This document shows positions 34,528-44,038 of a stretch of DNA of 64,000 nucleotides, in pieces. The position numbers and the translations under genes were made by a program. The stretch is from Synechococcus sp. BIOS-U3-1 (lineage in GTDB: Bacteria; Cyanobacteriota; Cyanobacteriia; PCC-6307; Cyanobiaceae), in assembly GCF_014279975.1 (NCBI RefSeq), contig NZ_CP047936.1:1240001-1304000 (forward strand), given 5' to 3'. The notes below the pieces were generated by a model. It had not been told where the DNA came from. It did no database searches and saw nothing but the letters and a program-made list of their open reading frames with translations. Numbering within the stretch: position 1 is the stretch's first letter; each line of letters begins with the position of its first letter.

Positions 34528-35433
34528 TCAATTAGCAGCAAATCGTCCGAGCCAGCGTGCAAATAAATTGATAATGAGAATAAAGAGTACAAGTACAAAC
34601 GATGCTGCCCATGCCAATTCATTTTGGGCTGGATAGGGAAGTCGTGCATAGTTGTAAATTAGCACTGATAATGTAGCAATAGGATTAAAAATTGAATTGA
34701 TTCCCTGGGGCCAGTAACTGGAGAACAAAGCTGTAAAAATTAAAGGTGCAGTCTCTCCTGCGGCTCTAGCAATTGAAAGAACGACACCCGTGGCTATTGG
34801 GGTAAATGCTGAAGGCAATGTAATCCTCAGTATCGTGACAAACCTTGAAGCCCCAACACCTAAGGCTGCACGCCGAAGATCATCTGAAACAAGCTTTAGA
34901 CCTTCGTCAGTTGTTTTGATGACTGTAGGCAGCATCAGTATTGATAAAGCAATTCCGCCTGCAAGTGCACTGTGGGAATTGCCAAAAATAATTTTAGTTT
35001 CTACGATTGCGATATAGATAAAGACGCCAGCGATGATTGATGGAACGCCTGACATCACATTAGTGCCAAATCGAATGAATTGAGCGAAACTTCCGCCACG
35101 TGAATATTCAGCGAGAAATATTCCGCCCCCAACACCAACTGGAATGGCGATTAGTGCCGAAATCAAGGTCACCAAGAGTGTTCCGATAACAGCATTTCCA
35201 ATACCCTCGCCCGGAAGACCTGTTGAGGGCTCATTGAACAGGCTGAGGTTGAGCATGCCGCCACCTTTGACCAGCACATAGGCCAGTACGGCAATTAATG
35301 GCAGTACAGCAATGACAGCAAACAAACCAGCAAGAATGGTGAGAATTCTGTTGATGACATTGCGCCTGAGCCCTTGTTTATAAGAGAGGTCTGGAATATC
35401 AAGTGCCGGGAGAGCTGTAGATGAAAAAGTCAT
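34528..35433 (-). CDS. pstA: Phosphate ABC transporter permease
   Basis: A 301-residue permease with six hydrophobic segments. Core motifs PVGVGGGIFLAEY, NVMSGVPSIIAGVFIY and the EAA-like loop RRAALGVGASRFVTILRITLPSA place it as PstA. It forms the channel with PstC in the plasma membrane. The start lies 2 bases after the pstC stop, indicating coupled translation. Confidence 0.95.
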   Translation of the reverse strand: MTFSSTALPALDIPDLSYKQGLRRNVINRILTILAGLFAVIAVLPLIAVLAYVLVKGGGMLNLSLFNEPSTGLPGEGIGNAVIGTLLVTLISALIAIPVGVGGGIFLAEYSRGGSFAQFIRFGTNVMSGVPSIIAGVFIYIAIVETKIIFGNSHSALAGGIALSILMLPTVIKTTDEGLKLVSDDLRRAALGVGASRFVTILRITLPSAFTPIATGVVLSIARAAGETAPLIFTALFSSYWPQGINSIFNPIATLSVLIYNYARLPYPAQNELAWAASFVLVLFILIINLFARWLGRFAAN

Positions 35434-35435
35434 GA

Positions 35436-36383
35436 TCAGTACTTCAGACTGAGACGTTTAACTAGCCACTGGGCGATGATGTTCACTGCAAGGGTGAGGA
35501 TCATGAGGACAAATGCGGCATACATCAAAGATGAAACCTGACTGGCATCTGCTTCACCAAACTGATTGGCAAGCATTGCTGAAATAGTGTTGCCGGGTGC
35601 AAGTAGAGACCAGCTGAAATTATTTGAATTTCCAATAATCATCGTGACAGCCATCGTTTCACCCATGGCGCGTCCTAGGGCCAACATCACACCTCCGACA
35701 ATTCCTGAAATTGCTGCTGGCAACATCACATTGAGAATGGCACCCCAGCGCGTTGTTCCCACGCCATAGGCCGCCTGTCGCAGCTTCATCGGAACTTGAT
35801 TCAGGGAGTCTCTGGAGATGGCTGTGATGATCGGCAAGATCATGACCACCAGGATCAAGACGGCTGGCGCGATTCCAGGTCCTTTGGGTGCAGTGGAGAA
35901 AAACGGGATCCAGCCGAGAGTTGTATGGAGTAACTGCAGAAATGGCTTGATGAAGGGTTCCATCACGAAGATGGCCCACAAGCCGAGCACAACTGAAGGG
36001 ATGGCTGCTAGCAGTTCAACCATCAATCCGATCAACGTTCGAATTTTTAGAGGAATGAAGTTTTCGGTGATGAAGATCGCCGTTCCTACGCCGAGCGGCA
36101 CAGCAATCAGCAGTGCCAGCAGCGATGTCAACAGCGTTCCATAAATGGCTGTAAACGCACCGTATTCATCTTTGACGGGATTCCAATTGGAGGTCACCAG
36201 AAATGACCAGCCGTATCGACCCATGGAATCCAACGATCCCCAGAACACCACCACGAGGATGGCTACTAGCACCATCGCCACCACTGAGGCCAAGGCGACC
36301 GCCAGAATCCTGAAGCCGGCATCCACCGATTTCTCCATCGGCGGACGTCGCCGTAAGAGATAAAGCTCCAACGACCTGGGCAT
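35436..36383 (-). CDS. pstC: Phosphate ABC transporter permease
   Basis: A 315-residue permease. An N-terminal hydrophobic segment (residues ~25-50) is followed by a periplasmic loop with GWSFLVTSNWNPVKDEYGAF, the GVGTAIFITEN, LLAAIPSVVLGLWAIF and RQAAYGVGTTRWGAILNVMLPAAISG blocks and further helices. The WNP..D.YGA motif is a PstC hallmark. First gene of pstCAB; the 144-base region to the divergent dnaK holds its promoter and a candidate Pho-box-like element. Confidence 0.95.
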   Translation of the reverse strand: MPRSLELYLLRRRPPMEKSVDAGFRILAVALASVVAMVLVAILVVVFWGSLDSMGRYGWSFLVTSNWNPVKDEYGAFTAIYGTLLTSLLALLIAVPLGVGTAIFITENFIPLKIRTLIGLMVELLAAIPSVVLGLWAIFVMEPFIKPFLQLLHTTLGWIPFFSTAPKGPGIAPAVLILVVMILPIITAISRDSLNQVPMKLRQAAYGVGTTRWGAILNVMLPAAISGIVGGVMLALGRAMGETMAVTMIIGNSNNFSWSLLAPGNTISAMLANQFGEADASQVSSLMYAAFVLMILTLAVNIIAQWLVKRLSLKY

Positions 36384-36430
36384 TCTGTTTTGAACAGATC
36401 AATGAAACGTACCGGTCCAACGGCACCCTG

Positions 36431-36450
36431 ATCACTAAGGGCTCGTTAAC
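36431..36450 (-). promoter_or_regulatory. Candidate Pho-box-like sequence upstream of pstC
   Basis: On the minus strand the region reads GTTAACGA-GCC-CTTAGTGA, two 8-mers separated by 3 bases. They partly fit the cyanobacterial PHO box (CTTAACCT repeats at 11-base spacing). Only TTAAC in the first copy and CTTA in the second match, so this is a weak call. Confidence 0.2.
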
Positions 36451-36451
36451 T

Positions 36452-36465
36452 CACCCCGTGGGGTG
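36452..36465. promoter_or_regulatory. Inverted repeat CACCCC-GT-GGGGTG in the pstC/dnaK divergent promoter region
   Basis: Six-base arms separated by two bases give a compact palindrome beside the weak Pho-box candidate and 63 bases before the dnaK start. It could be an operator for either divergent gene or a transcript hairpin. Confidence 0.4.
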
Positions 36466-36527
36466 CGTATGCAGGGGCTGGGTGAGAGCTGTTTGGGCCG
36501 TTACCGTGGGACTTCACACAGGCGTTT

Positions 36528-38531
36528 ATGGGCCGGATCGTCGGAATCGACCTGGGTACCACCAATTCCGTCGTGGCTGTTCTTGAGGCCGGGCGGCCCG
36601 TGGTGATTGCCAATGCGGAGGGCACCCGGACGACCCCTTCCGTGCTGGGTTACACCAAAGACAACGAACTTCTTGTGGGTCAACCGGCTCGACGTCAGCT
36701 GGTTCTCAATCCGCGCAACACTTTTTCCAATCTCAAGCGTTTTGTTGGTCGGGCCTGGGATGAACTCGACGACGGGTCACTCACCGTTCCCTATACGGTT
36801 CGCTCCAACAGTCAGGGCAACGTCCGCGTGGCATGTCCGCAGACCGAGCGGGAATATGCCCCAGAAGAGCTCGTGGCCAGCATCCTGCGCAAGCTCGTGG
36901 ATGACGCCTCCACCTACCTCGGAGAAGAGGTGGAATCTGCCGTGATCACCGTTCCTGCCTACTTCAACGACGCACAGCGTCAGGCCACCCGCGATGCCGG
37001 TCGTCTTGCGGGAGTCAATGTTGAGCGAATTCTCAATGAACCGACCGCAGCTGCTCTTGCTTATGGCTTTGATCGAAGTGCGGTTCGTCGTGCCCTCGTT
37101 TTTGATTTAGGCGGTGGAACCTTTGATGTATCGCTGCTCAGAATCGCCAATGGGGTTTTCGATGTCAAAGCCACCAACGGCGACACCCAGCTGGGTGGCA
37201 ACGACTTCGATCAATGCATTGTTGATTGGCTGGCCGAAGCCTTCCTCAAGGAGTATGAGGTCGACCTCAGGCGAGACCGTCAGGCGCTGCAACGCCTGAC
37301 CGAAGCTGCGGAAAAGGCCAAACAGGAGCTCTCCGGAGTCACGTCGACCCCGGTCTCCCTGCCCTTCATTGCCACTGGCGCTGATGGTCCTCTGCATATT
37401 GAAACCACGCTGGATCGGGAAACCTTTGAGGGGCTGTGCCCCGATCTTCTGGACCGTTTGCTGGTTCCTGTGCAGACCGCTCTTCGAGATTCCGGATGGG
37501 CTGCTGAGGACATCGATGACGTGGTGCTCGTGGGCGGAAGCACTCGCATGCCAATGGTGCAGCAGTTGGTTAGAACACTGATTCCGAATGATCCCTGTCA
37601 GTCGGTGAATCCGGATGAGGTGGTTGCCGTTGGTGCAGCGGTCCAGGCAGGAATCATCACGGGTGAATTGCGTGATCTGCTTCTCAATGACGTCACACCG
37701 CTTTCGCTGGGTCTTGAAACCATCGGAGGTCTGATGAAGGTTCTGATACCGCGCAATACCCAGATCCCCGTTCGTCAGTCGGATGTGTTCAGCACTTCGG
37801 AACCCAACCAGTCATCGGTTGAAATTCATGTCTGGCAAGGAGAACGCCAGATGGCGTCGGATAACAAATCACTCGGCCGTTTCCGTCTCTCGGGAATTCC
37901 TCCCGCGCCTCGTGGTGTGCCTCAGATCCAGGTTGCTTTCGACATTGATGCCAACGGACTCCTTCAGGTGAGTGCAACGGATCGGACGACGGGCCGTAAG
38001 CAGTCGGTTTCCATCCAAGGAGGCTCGACACTCAGTGAAGATGAAATTCAGGGCCTACTTGCTGAAGCTGAAGCACGCGCTGATGAAGATCGCCGTAAGC
38101 GCTCCACAATCGAACGACGCAATTCGGCGATGACTTTGGTCGCACAGGCGGAGCGGCGGCTGCGTGACGCTGCTCTCGAGCTTGGGCCCTACGGAGCTGA
38201 GCGTCAGCAAAGAGCGGTTGAGATGTCGGTTCGTGATGTTCAGGATCTCTTGCAGCTGGATGATCTTCAAGAGCTCGAGATGGCTGTGAGCGGCCTTCAG
38301 GAAGCTCTGTTTGGTCTGAACCGCCGTCTGACGGCTGAGCGTCAGACCGACGGTGGACCGTTGCAAGGTCTGAAAAGCACTCTCGGCACGCTGAAGGATG
38401 AGCTGTTTGCAGAAGACGACTGGGATGATGACCCCTGGGCCTCCCCGCAAACCCGCTACGACCGATACGACGGACGGATGAGAGGTGGCCGAAGAGGGAT
38501 CGACCCCTGGGACGATGACAATTTCCGCTGA
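36528..38531 (+). CDS. dnaK: Hsp70 chaperone DnaK paralogue
   Basis: A 667-residue Hsp70. The ATPase domain has [55 protein letters not shown] and [11 protein letters not shown]. The substrate domain contains [14 protein letters not shown]. The C-terminus ends with an acidic/arginine-rich tail ([12 protein letters not shown]...DPWDDDNFR) in place of the usual EEVD-like ending, marking it as one of the divergent cyanobacterial paralogues. It overlaps the dnaJ-type gene by 17 bases, so the two form a dedicated pair. Confidence 0.93.
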   Translation: MGRIVGIDLGTTNSVVAVLEAGRPVVIANAEGTRTTPSVLGYTKDNELLVGQPARRQLVLNPRNTFSNLKRFVGRAWDELDDGSLTVPYTVRSNSQGNVRVACPQTEREYAPEELVASILRKLVDDASTYLGEEVESAVITVPAYFNDAQRQATRDAGRLAGVNVERILNEPTAAALAYGFDRSAVRRALVFDLGGGTFDVSLLRIANGVFDVKATNGDTQLGGNDFDQCIVDWLAEAFLKEYEVDLRRDRQALQRLTEAAEKAKQELSGVTSTPVSLPFIATGADGPLHIETTLDRETFEGLCPDLLDRLLVPVQTALRDSGWAAEDIDDVVLVGGSTRMPMVQQLVRTLIPNDPCQSVNPDEVVAVGAAVQAGIITGELRDLLLNDVTPLSLGLETIGGLMKVLIPRNTQIPVRQSDVFSTSEPNQSSVEIHVWQGERQMASDNKSLGRFRLSGIPPAPRGVPQIQVAFDIDANGLLQVSATDRTTGRKQSVSIQGGSTLSEDEIQGLLAEAEARADEDRRKRSTIERRNSAMTLVAQAERRLRDAALELGPYGAERQQRAVEMSVRDVQDLLQLDDLQELEMAVSGLQEALFGLNRRLTAERQTDGGPLQGLKSTLGTLKDELFAEDDWDDDPWASPQTRYDRYDGRMRGGRRGIDPWDDDNFR

Positions 38532-39474
38532 ACCGGACTACTGGTCACTGCTTGGTCTGGAGCCTGGTGCAGCTCCAGACGCGCTTAAGCGGGCATTCCG
38601 GCGCGAAGCCAGACGCTGGCATCCCGATCTGAATGGGAATGATCGTCACGCCGAAGAACGCTTCAAGCTGGTCAATGAGGCTTACGCGGTTCTCAGTAAC
38701 CCTGACCGGCGTAAGGAATGGCAGTTACGTCAACGCGGAGGCGTTGCTGTAACAGATCCCTTCAGCACTGGATTCCCTGATTTTGAGGACTACCTCGCCG
38801 TTGTTCTTGGGCTGGAGCGTGAGCCTGTTCACAGAGAGCCCGCTCCAAGAGAACAGACTCCAAGTGCGCAGGGTGCGCAAGAGAAGTCATCCCATTACAG
38901 CGATGGATCTGATCAGGCTGAAGGAGCCCACTGGCCTGAGGCTTCGCCTCAACCACCACCTCCAGTCCGCAGTGAAGACGATCTAGAAACCGTTGTCGAT
39001 CTCACGCCTGATCAAGCCTTGCAGGGCACAACCGTGGAACTGGAGCTCGGGGATGGCACCTTGGTTGAAGTGGGTACCCCGCCTCGAGCAGGAGATGGTT
39101 GGCGGTTACGTCTGGAGGGTGTTGCCCCCGGAGGACGCGATCATTTCTTGCATTTGCGGGTGATGACGGATGACGGGCTGCGCATCGATGGTCTTCGGGT
39201 CCATTACCGCCTTGAGTTGCTGCCTCCGGATGCTGCGCTTGGTTGTGCCGTCGATGTGCCCACTCTTTCCGGCCCGGTCACGCTTCAGGTTCCTCCTGGT
39301 TCGTCCAGCGGACGTTTGTTGAGATTGCGCGGGCGTGGTCTTCAGCTTGGAGATGATTGTGGCGATCAGCTTGTGGAAATTGTGATTGTGATCCCGGCGG
39401 CGCTGGATGACGATGAACGGGCGCTTTATCAACGCCTGCAGGAACTCAGTCTGGAGCGCGCCAACGGTTTCTAA
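38515..39474 (+). CDS. DnaJ-family co-chaperone without zinc finger
   Basis: A 319-residue protein from the ATG at 38515 ([16 protein letters not shown]). The J domain (residues ~8-70) has the HPD motif in RRWHPDLNGND. A low-complexity linker rich in P, E, Q and S covers ~90-150 (EPVHREPAPREQTP, PQPPPPVRSEDD). Then comes a CTD substrate-binding part (TPDQALQGTTVELELGDG...) with no CxxCxGxG zinc repeats, as in CbpA/DnaJ type-II proteins. Its overlap with dnaK supports a dedicated partnership. Confidence 0.9.
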   Translation: MTISAEPDYWSLLGLEPGAAPDALKRAFRREARRWHPDLNGNDRHAEERFKLVNEAYAVLSNPDRRKEWQLRQRGGVAVTDPFSTGFPDFEDYLAVVLGLEREPVHREPAPREQTPSAQGAQEKSSHYSDGSDQAEGAHWPEASPQPPPPVRSEDDLETVVDLTPDQALQGTTVELELGDGTLVEVGTPPRAGDGWRLRLEGVAPGGRDHFLHLRVMTDDGLRIDGLRVHYRLELLPPDAALGCAVDVPTLSGPVTLQVPPGSSSGRLLRLRGRGLQLGDDCGDQLVEIVIVIPAALDDDERALYQRLQELSLERANGF

Positions 39475-39516
39475 GCCACAGTTCCGATGAGAGACTGCTG
39501 TTGATGATTGATCAGC

Positions 39517-39939
39517 ATGTTGGTTCACGTGCTCCTGTATGACGCAGGACAGGACAGCGAAGGCATTCACTCCCTCGAGCTTTCAGGCCAGACGGTGGTG
39601 CTGATGTTTGAGAACCGCGACGATGCTGATCGCTATGCCGGACTGCTGGAAGCACAGGACTTTCCAACGCCTACTGTTGAAGCTCTCGATCGCGAGGAGA
39701 TCGAGTTGTTTTGTCGTGAAGCCGGTTATGAGGCCCGATTCGTCTCCGATGGATTTGTTCCAAAGTCGGAAGATGAACGCCTGATGCTGAGGCCACCGAG
39801 CGCCAATCGTGACGTAGCCAATTGGCAGGAGCAGGAACCAGAACAGGATCCTGACCGTGCGCAAGGACGCGATTCCAAGGATGAATCCTCGATCCAGGAT
39901 CTGGATGATGTGCGGCGACGTCTTGAAGGTCTTCTCTAA
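39517..39939 (+). CDS. DUF3110 family protein
   Basis: A 140-residue protein from the ATG at 39517 (MLVHVLLYDAGQDSEGIHSL). The VVLMFENRDDADRYAGLLEAQDFPTP and EIELFCREAGYEARFV blocks are DUF3110, a short ferredoxin-like family of cyanobacteria. The C-terminal ~45 residues are acidic and disordered (QEQEPEQDPDRAQGRDSKDE). It follows the dnaJ-type gene by about 40 bases and precedes murQ by 2 bases. Role unknown. Confidence 0.85.
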   Translation: MLVHVLLYDAGQDSEGIHSLELSGQTVVLMFENRDDADRYAGLLEAQDFPTPTVEALDREEIELFCREAGYEARFVSDGFVPKSEDERLMLRPPSANRDVANWQEQEPEQDPDRAQGRDSKDESSIQDLDDVRRRLEGLL

Positions 39940-39941
39940 AC

Positions 39942-40919
39942 ATGACTGACACTCCAGCCATCGGTTCTGAGTCAAGCTCCTTGTTGGCGTCTCCCTCGGA
40001 GGACCGCGGCTTTCTGCTCACTGAACAGGCGAATCCCGCGAGTGATCAACTCGATCAGCTCTCCACTGATGCACTGGTCGACCTGTTCATCGACGAGGAT
40101 CGCAGGCCCCAAGAGGCTGTGTTTGCGGTGAGAAAGGCTCTGAGCCAAGCCGTTGATGCGATTGCCGAACGACTGCAGGGGACTGGCCGATTGTTTTATC
40201 TAGGTGCAGGGACCTCAGGACGTCTTGGAGTTCTTGATGCTGCTGAATGTCCCCCGACCTTCTGCAGCCCACCGGAACTGGTTCAGGGAATTCTTGCGGG
40301 GGGAGCTCCGGCACTGTTGCGCAGTTCCGAGGGACTCGAGGATCTTGAATCTGCTGCTGTGGCTGATCTTCAGGAACGTGGTTTTTGCTCGGATGATTGC
40401 CTAGTCGGTATCGCCGCAGGGGGGACGACGCCTTATGTCCGAGGTGGATTGCGCTATGCCAAGGAGCTCGGAGCACTGACGATTGCCATGGCCTGTGTGC
40501 CCTCGGAACAGGCTCCCCTGCCGTGCAACATTGATGTACGACTGCTCACGGGCCCTGAACTGCTGACGGGGTCGACGCGTCTGAAAGCGGGAACGGCCAC
40601 AAAAATGGCTCTCAACATCCTTTCAACAGGAGTGATGGTGAGGCTGGGCAAGGTCTATGGCAACAGGATGGTCGACGTTGCTGCTAGCAACAGCAAGCTC
40701 GTCGACCGCTCCGTGCGCATCCTGAGGGATCTTCTTGGTTTGAAACGTGAAGCAGCTCTCAGCCTGTTGGAACGCGCCCAAGGGTCAGTGAAACGTGCCC
40801 TCTGCATGGGCAGCTGTGATTTAAAGGCAGACGCTGCCGATGCTTTGCTTGAAGCTCATGGAGCTGATCTGAGAGCAGCGTTAACCAGTCAGGGACTCTC
40901 TCTTCCTATTCAGGGTTAA
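39942..40919 (+). CDS. murQ: N-acetylmuramic acid 6-phosphate etherase
   Basis: A 325-residue SIS-domain enzyme. Motifs include FYLGAGTSGRLGVLDAAECPPTF, GGAPALLRSSEGLEDLE, VGIAAGGTTPYV and TGSTRLKAGTATKMALNILST. MurQ cleaves the lactyl ether of MurNAc-6-phosphate to GlcNAc-6-phosphate in peptidoglycan recycling. It ends overlapping the convergent mtnP gene by 14 bases. The usual partner AnmK or MurP is not in this window. Confidence 0.95.
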   Translation: MTDTPAIGSESSSLLASPSEDRGFLLTEQANPASDQLDQLSTDALVDLFIDEDRRPQEAVFAVRKALSQAVDAIAERLQGTGRLFYLGAGTSGRLGVLDAAECPPTFCSPPELVQGILAGGAPALLRSSEGLEDLESAAVADLQERGFCSDDCLVGIAAGGTTPYVRGGLRYAKELGALTIAMACVPSEQAPLPCNIDVRLLTGPELLTGSTRLKAGTATKMALNILSTGVMVRLGKVYGNRMVDVAASNSKLVDRSVRILRDLLGLKREAALSLLERAQGSVKRALCMGSCDLKADAADALLEAHGADLRAALTSQGLSLPIQG

Positions 40920-41823
40920 ATCGTCCCCAGTAGGGATTGGTGAATAGGTCGAGGCGCTGTCGCGTCGCTGTAGGAACAGCGTCCGGAGCCGTCATCAGCG
41001 CATGTTCTAGGGCTCGGTGCGCCGGAGATTCGGGACGATCTTTGCTGAAATTGCCCATCAACCGATCCAGGATTGGTTCAGTTGCCGATGCATTGGCTTT
41101 GAGATTGCCGATCACCATGTCCACGGTGACAGCGTCATGATCATCGTGCCAGCAGTCGAAGTCAGTCACCATGCTGAGCGATGCGTAGGCGATCTCGGCC
41201 TCTCTCGCCAACCGCGCTTCCGTGTGGTTGGTCATGCCGATCACATCACACCCCCAGCTTCGGTAGAGCTCGCTTTCTGCACGGGTTGAAAATGCTGGAC
41301 CTTCCATGCAGAGGTAAGTGCCACCACGATGAAGATGTTGTCCCACGGGCATCGCGGCCGCTGCTGACGTTGCCAGCCACTCACTCAGGGTGGGGCAAAA
41401 CGGATCAGCCAGGCTGACGTGCGCAACGCATCCGTCTCCAAAAAATGACTGTGGTCGTTGCCTGGTCCGGTCGATGAACTGATGAGGCACCACCATGTCA
41501 CGTGGTCTCAGGTGTTCTCTCAATGAACCCACGGCGGACACAGAAACCAGCCAGCGCACGCCAAGGCTTCTCAGGGCCCAGATGTTGGCCTGATAGGGAA
41601 CTTCGCTGGGAAGCAAGTGGTGCTGACTTCCATGACGAGCCAGAAAAACCACCTCAACGCCATTGAGTGTTCCGATTCTCAGGGCATCCGATGGTTTGCC
41701 AAACGGAGTGTCGGTTTGGACCTCCCGCACTGATTCCAGCTTGTTCATGGAATACAGACCGCTTCCACCGATGACTCCCACTCGGGCGGAATCAAGCTCT
41801 GGACCAGAGGCTGTTTGACTCAT
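40906..41823 (-). CDS. mtnP: S-methyl-5'-thioadenosine phosphorylase
   Basis: A 305-residue phosphorylase from the ATG at 41823 ([16 protein letters not shown]). It has [31 protein letters not shown], the substrate block [23 protein letters not shown] and [17 protein letters not shown] of the MTAP/PNP family. It cleaves methylthioadenosine from polyamine or SAM metabolism to adenine and 5-methylthioribose-1-phosphate. A longer start upstream would run into the divergent cyclophilin region. Confidence 0.93.
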   Translation of the reverse strand: MSQTASGPELDSARVGVIGGSGLYSMNKLESVREVQTDTPFGKPSDALRIGTLNGVEVVFLARHGSQHHLLPSEVPYQANIWALRSLGVRWLVSVSAVGSLREHLRPRDMVVPHQFIDRTRQRPQSFFGDGCVAHVSLADPFCPTLSEWLATSAAAAMPVGQHLHRGGTYLCMEGPAFSTRAESELYRSWGCDVIGMTNHTEARLAREAEIAYASLSMVTDFDCWHDDHDAVTVDMVIGNLKANASATEPILDRLMGNFSKDRPESPAHRALEHALMTAPDAVPTATRQRLDLFTNPYWGRFNPE

Positions 41824-41884
41824 TGCGTGGTTGAGGTCGTCCTGCACAGTCACCTGCCTAGCATGGTGTTTTCGGATTGACGCC

Positions 41885-42328
41885 TTGACGACCGTTCTCA
41901 TGTCCACGGACGCCGGCGATATCAAGTTGGAGATGTTCGATCAGGACGCTCCCAACACCGTTGCCAATTTCGTCAAACTCGCGCGTGATGGCTTTTACGA
42001 CGGGCTTGCATTCCACCGGGTGATCGACGGTTTCATGGCGCAAGGTGGATGTCCCAACAGCCGTGAAGGTTCACGAGGAACCCCTGGCACGGGCGGTCCT
42101 GGTTACATGATCGATTGCGAGATCAACAGCAAAAAGCACGTTCCGGGTGCGCTCTCGATGGCTCATGCCGGTCGCAACACAGGTGGCAGTCAATTTTTCA
42201 TCGTCCATGACGCTCAACCTCACCTTGATGGTGTGCACACCGTCTTCGGTCTGACCGGTGATATGAAAGTGGTCATGGCCATTAAGAACGGCACACGCAT
42301 CCAGAAGGTCACCGTTCAGGACCAGTGA
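41885..42328 (+). CDS. Peptidyl-prolyl cis-trans isomerase (cyclophilin)
   Basis: A 147-residue single-domain cyclophilin. I take the TTG at 41885 ([17 protein letters not shown]), which keeps the first beta strand; an ATG at 41900 is the alternative. It has the active-site elements [32 protein letters not shown] and [11 protein letters not shown]. It speeds proline isomerisation in protein folding. Cytosolic, as no signal peptide is seen. The 3' end overlaps ribBA by 13 bases on the opposite strand. Confidence 0.92.
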   Translation: MTTVLMSTDAGDIKLEMFDQDAPNTVANFVKLARDGFYDGLAFHRVIDGFMAQGGCPNSREGSRGTPGTGGPGYMIDCEINSKKHVPGALSMAHAGRNTGGSQFFIVHDAQPHLDGVHTVFGLTGDMKVVMAIKNGTRIQKVTVQDQ

Positions 42329-43929
42329 ATCAAGGCGGCCTGGCTTCCTGCGGGGAACCAGGCACTGTCCTGTGACGCATCAGCCAACGAGCTGAGCTTC
42401 AGTTCCTTGCGTTCCAGGGTCTGAGGGGGATGAGTGATCTGCTGTTCATTCACGGTGTGGAGGAGACCGAGTCTTGAGGTCTCCGGCCAACCCGCCATTG
42501 TGGTCAGCATCGCCTTGATGGCGTCCGAGTCGGGCTCTGACTCCTGCAGCGACCAAACAAACCGTGGTCGCTCCCACAGCGCTAGCAGACGAGGCCCTTG
42601 TTCAGCCCGCAGTTGAACACCCTTGGCTTGGCTGAGCTGTTCCACACGATGCAGCAAATCTGAAAGAACACCGTCATCGGTGGAGGTGCTGTCGAGACTC
42701 AGGACCCAGTGAGAGCTGAATTCGATGGCATCCAGCAGATGCCCAAGCTTCTCTTTTTTAGTGGCCAGGTATCTCGCATTGAAATCACCGACAGGAGCCT
42801 TCATCGGCACACGATTGACCACTTCAAGTCCATAGCCGCCTAGACCTGCGATCTTCCTGGGGTTGTTGGTGAGCAAATTCAGACGATGAATCCCCAGGTC
42901 GCTGAGAATCTGGGCTCCGACTCCGTAATTACGCAGATCAGGGGCAAACCCGAGCTTCTCGTTGGCTTCAACCGTGTCCAGTCCGCCTTCCTGCAAGCTG
43001 TAGGCCTTGAACTTGTTGATCAGACCAATGCCTCGACCCTCCTGGCGTAGATAAACAACTACTCCTTCGCCTTCTTTTTCGATGTGCTTCATCGCCATGT
43101 GCAGCTGCGCACGGCAGTCGCAACGCATGGATCCGAAGGCATCACCGGTGAGGCATTCGGAATGCATGCGAACCAATACGGGTTCGTTCAGGTTGTTGGG
43201 GTCACCCTTGACGAGTGCAACATGTTCACTGCCATCAAGCTCATTGGAATAACCGATGGCCAGGAAGGAACCGAATTCCGTTGGGAGTGAGCACTGAGCT
43301 GATCGTGCAACAAAGCGTTCGTTATCGAGCCTGTACCGAATCAGGTCTTCAATGCTGATCAGCTTCAGACCGCGTTCTCGTGCGTAGATCTTCAGTTCCG
43401 GAAGCCGTGCCATGGAGCCGTCCGGGTTTTGAATCTCACAAATGACTCCTGAGGGGTAGAGGCCCGACATCTGGGCGAGATCCACTGCTGCTTCGGTGTG
43501 TCCTGCTCGCTTGAGCACACCTCCTGGCCGAGCTCTGAGCGGGAAGATGTGACCGGGTCTGCGCAGATCCGACGGTTTGGAGCCTGGTTGGATCGCCACC
43601 TGGATTGTGCGGGAGCGGTCGTCCGCAGAGATCCCTGTGGAGACTCCATTTTCGGGCCCCGCATCGATGCTCACGGTGAAGGCTGTCTGATTGGAGTCGG
43701 TGTTGCGATCCACCATCAGGGGCAGATCAAGCGCATCCAGCCGTTCGCCCTCCATGGCGAGACAGATCAGACCACGTGCATCTGTGGCCATGAAGTTGAT
43801 CTGTTCAGGGGTGGCGAACTGCGCCGCACAGATCAGATCCCCTTCGTTTTCCCTTCGTTCATCGTCCACGACCACAATGCACTCTCCGTTTCGGATGGCG
43901 GCAAGTGCATCGGGAATGGAATCAAACAT
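42316..43929 (-). CDS. ribBA: Bifunctional riboflavin enzyme RibBA (DHBP synthase / GTP cyclohydrolase II) with long C-terminal extension
   Basis: A 537-residue protein from the ATG at 43929 ([15 protein letters not shown]), which has GGGGG upstream; ATGs at 43998 and further up are alternatives. The DHBP-synthase half has [19 protein letters not shown] and [29 protein letters not shown]. The GTP cyclohydrolase II half has the zinc cysteines in [17 protein letters not shown] and [19 protein letters not shown]. It feeds both branches of riboflavin synthesis. About 135 extra residues follow the usual C-terminus (from ~residue 400), a known trait of cyanobacterial RibBA. Confidence 0.95.
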   Translation of the reverse strand: MFDSIPDALAAIRNGECIVVVDDERRENEGDLICAAQFATPEQINFMATDARGLICLAMEGERLDALDLPLMVDRNTDSNQTAFTVSIDAGPENGVSTGISADDRSRTIQVAIQPGSKPSDLRRPGHIFPLRARPGGVLKRAGHTEAAVDLAQMSGLYPSGVICEIQNPDGSMARLPELKIYARERGLKLISIEDLIRYRLDNERFVARSAQCSLPTEFGSFLAIGYSNELDGSEHVALVKGDPNNLNEPVLVRMHSECLTGDAFGSMRCDCRAQLHMAMKHIEKEGEGVVVYLRQEGRGIGLINKFKAYSLQEGGLDTVEANEKLGFAPDLRNYGVGAQILSDLGIHRLNLLTNNPRKIAGLGGYGLEVVNRVPMKAPVGDFNARYLATKKEKLGHLLDAIEFSSHWVLSLDSTSTDDGVLSDLLHRVEQLSQAKGVQLRAEQGPRLLALWERPRFVWSLQESEPDSDAIKAMLTTMAGWPETSRLGLLHTVNEQQITHPPQTLERKELKLSSLADASQDSAWFPAGSQAALIHWS

Positions 43930-44038
43930 GGGAGTAGCCCCCTTGGTCTGAGCAACGGAATCGGGCAGCGGTCCAGGTGTCCTGAAAGCTTTCCCCATTA
44001 TCGACGTCGGTACGATCGACCCAAGTGTCATCGCTGGA

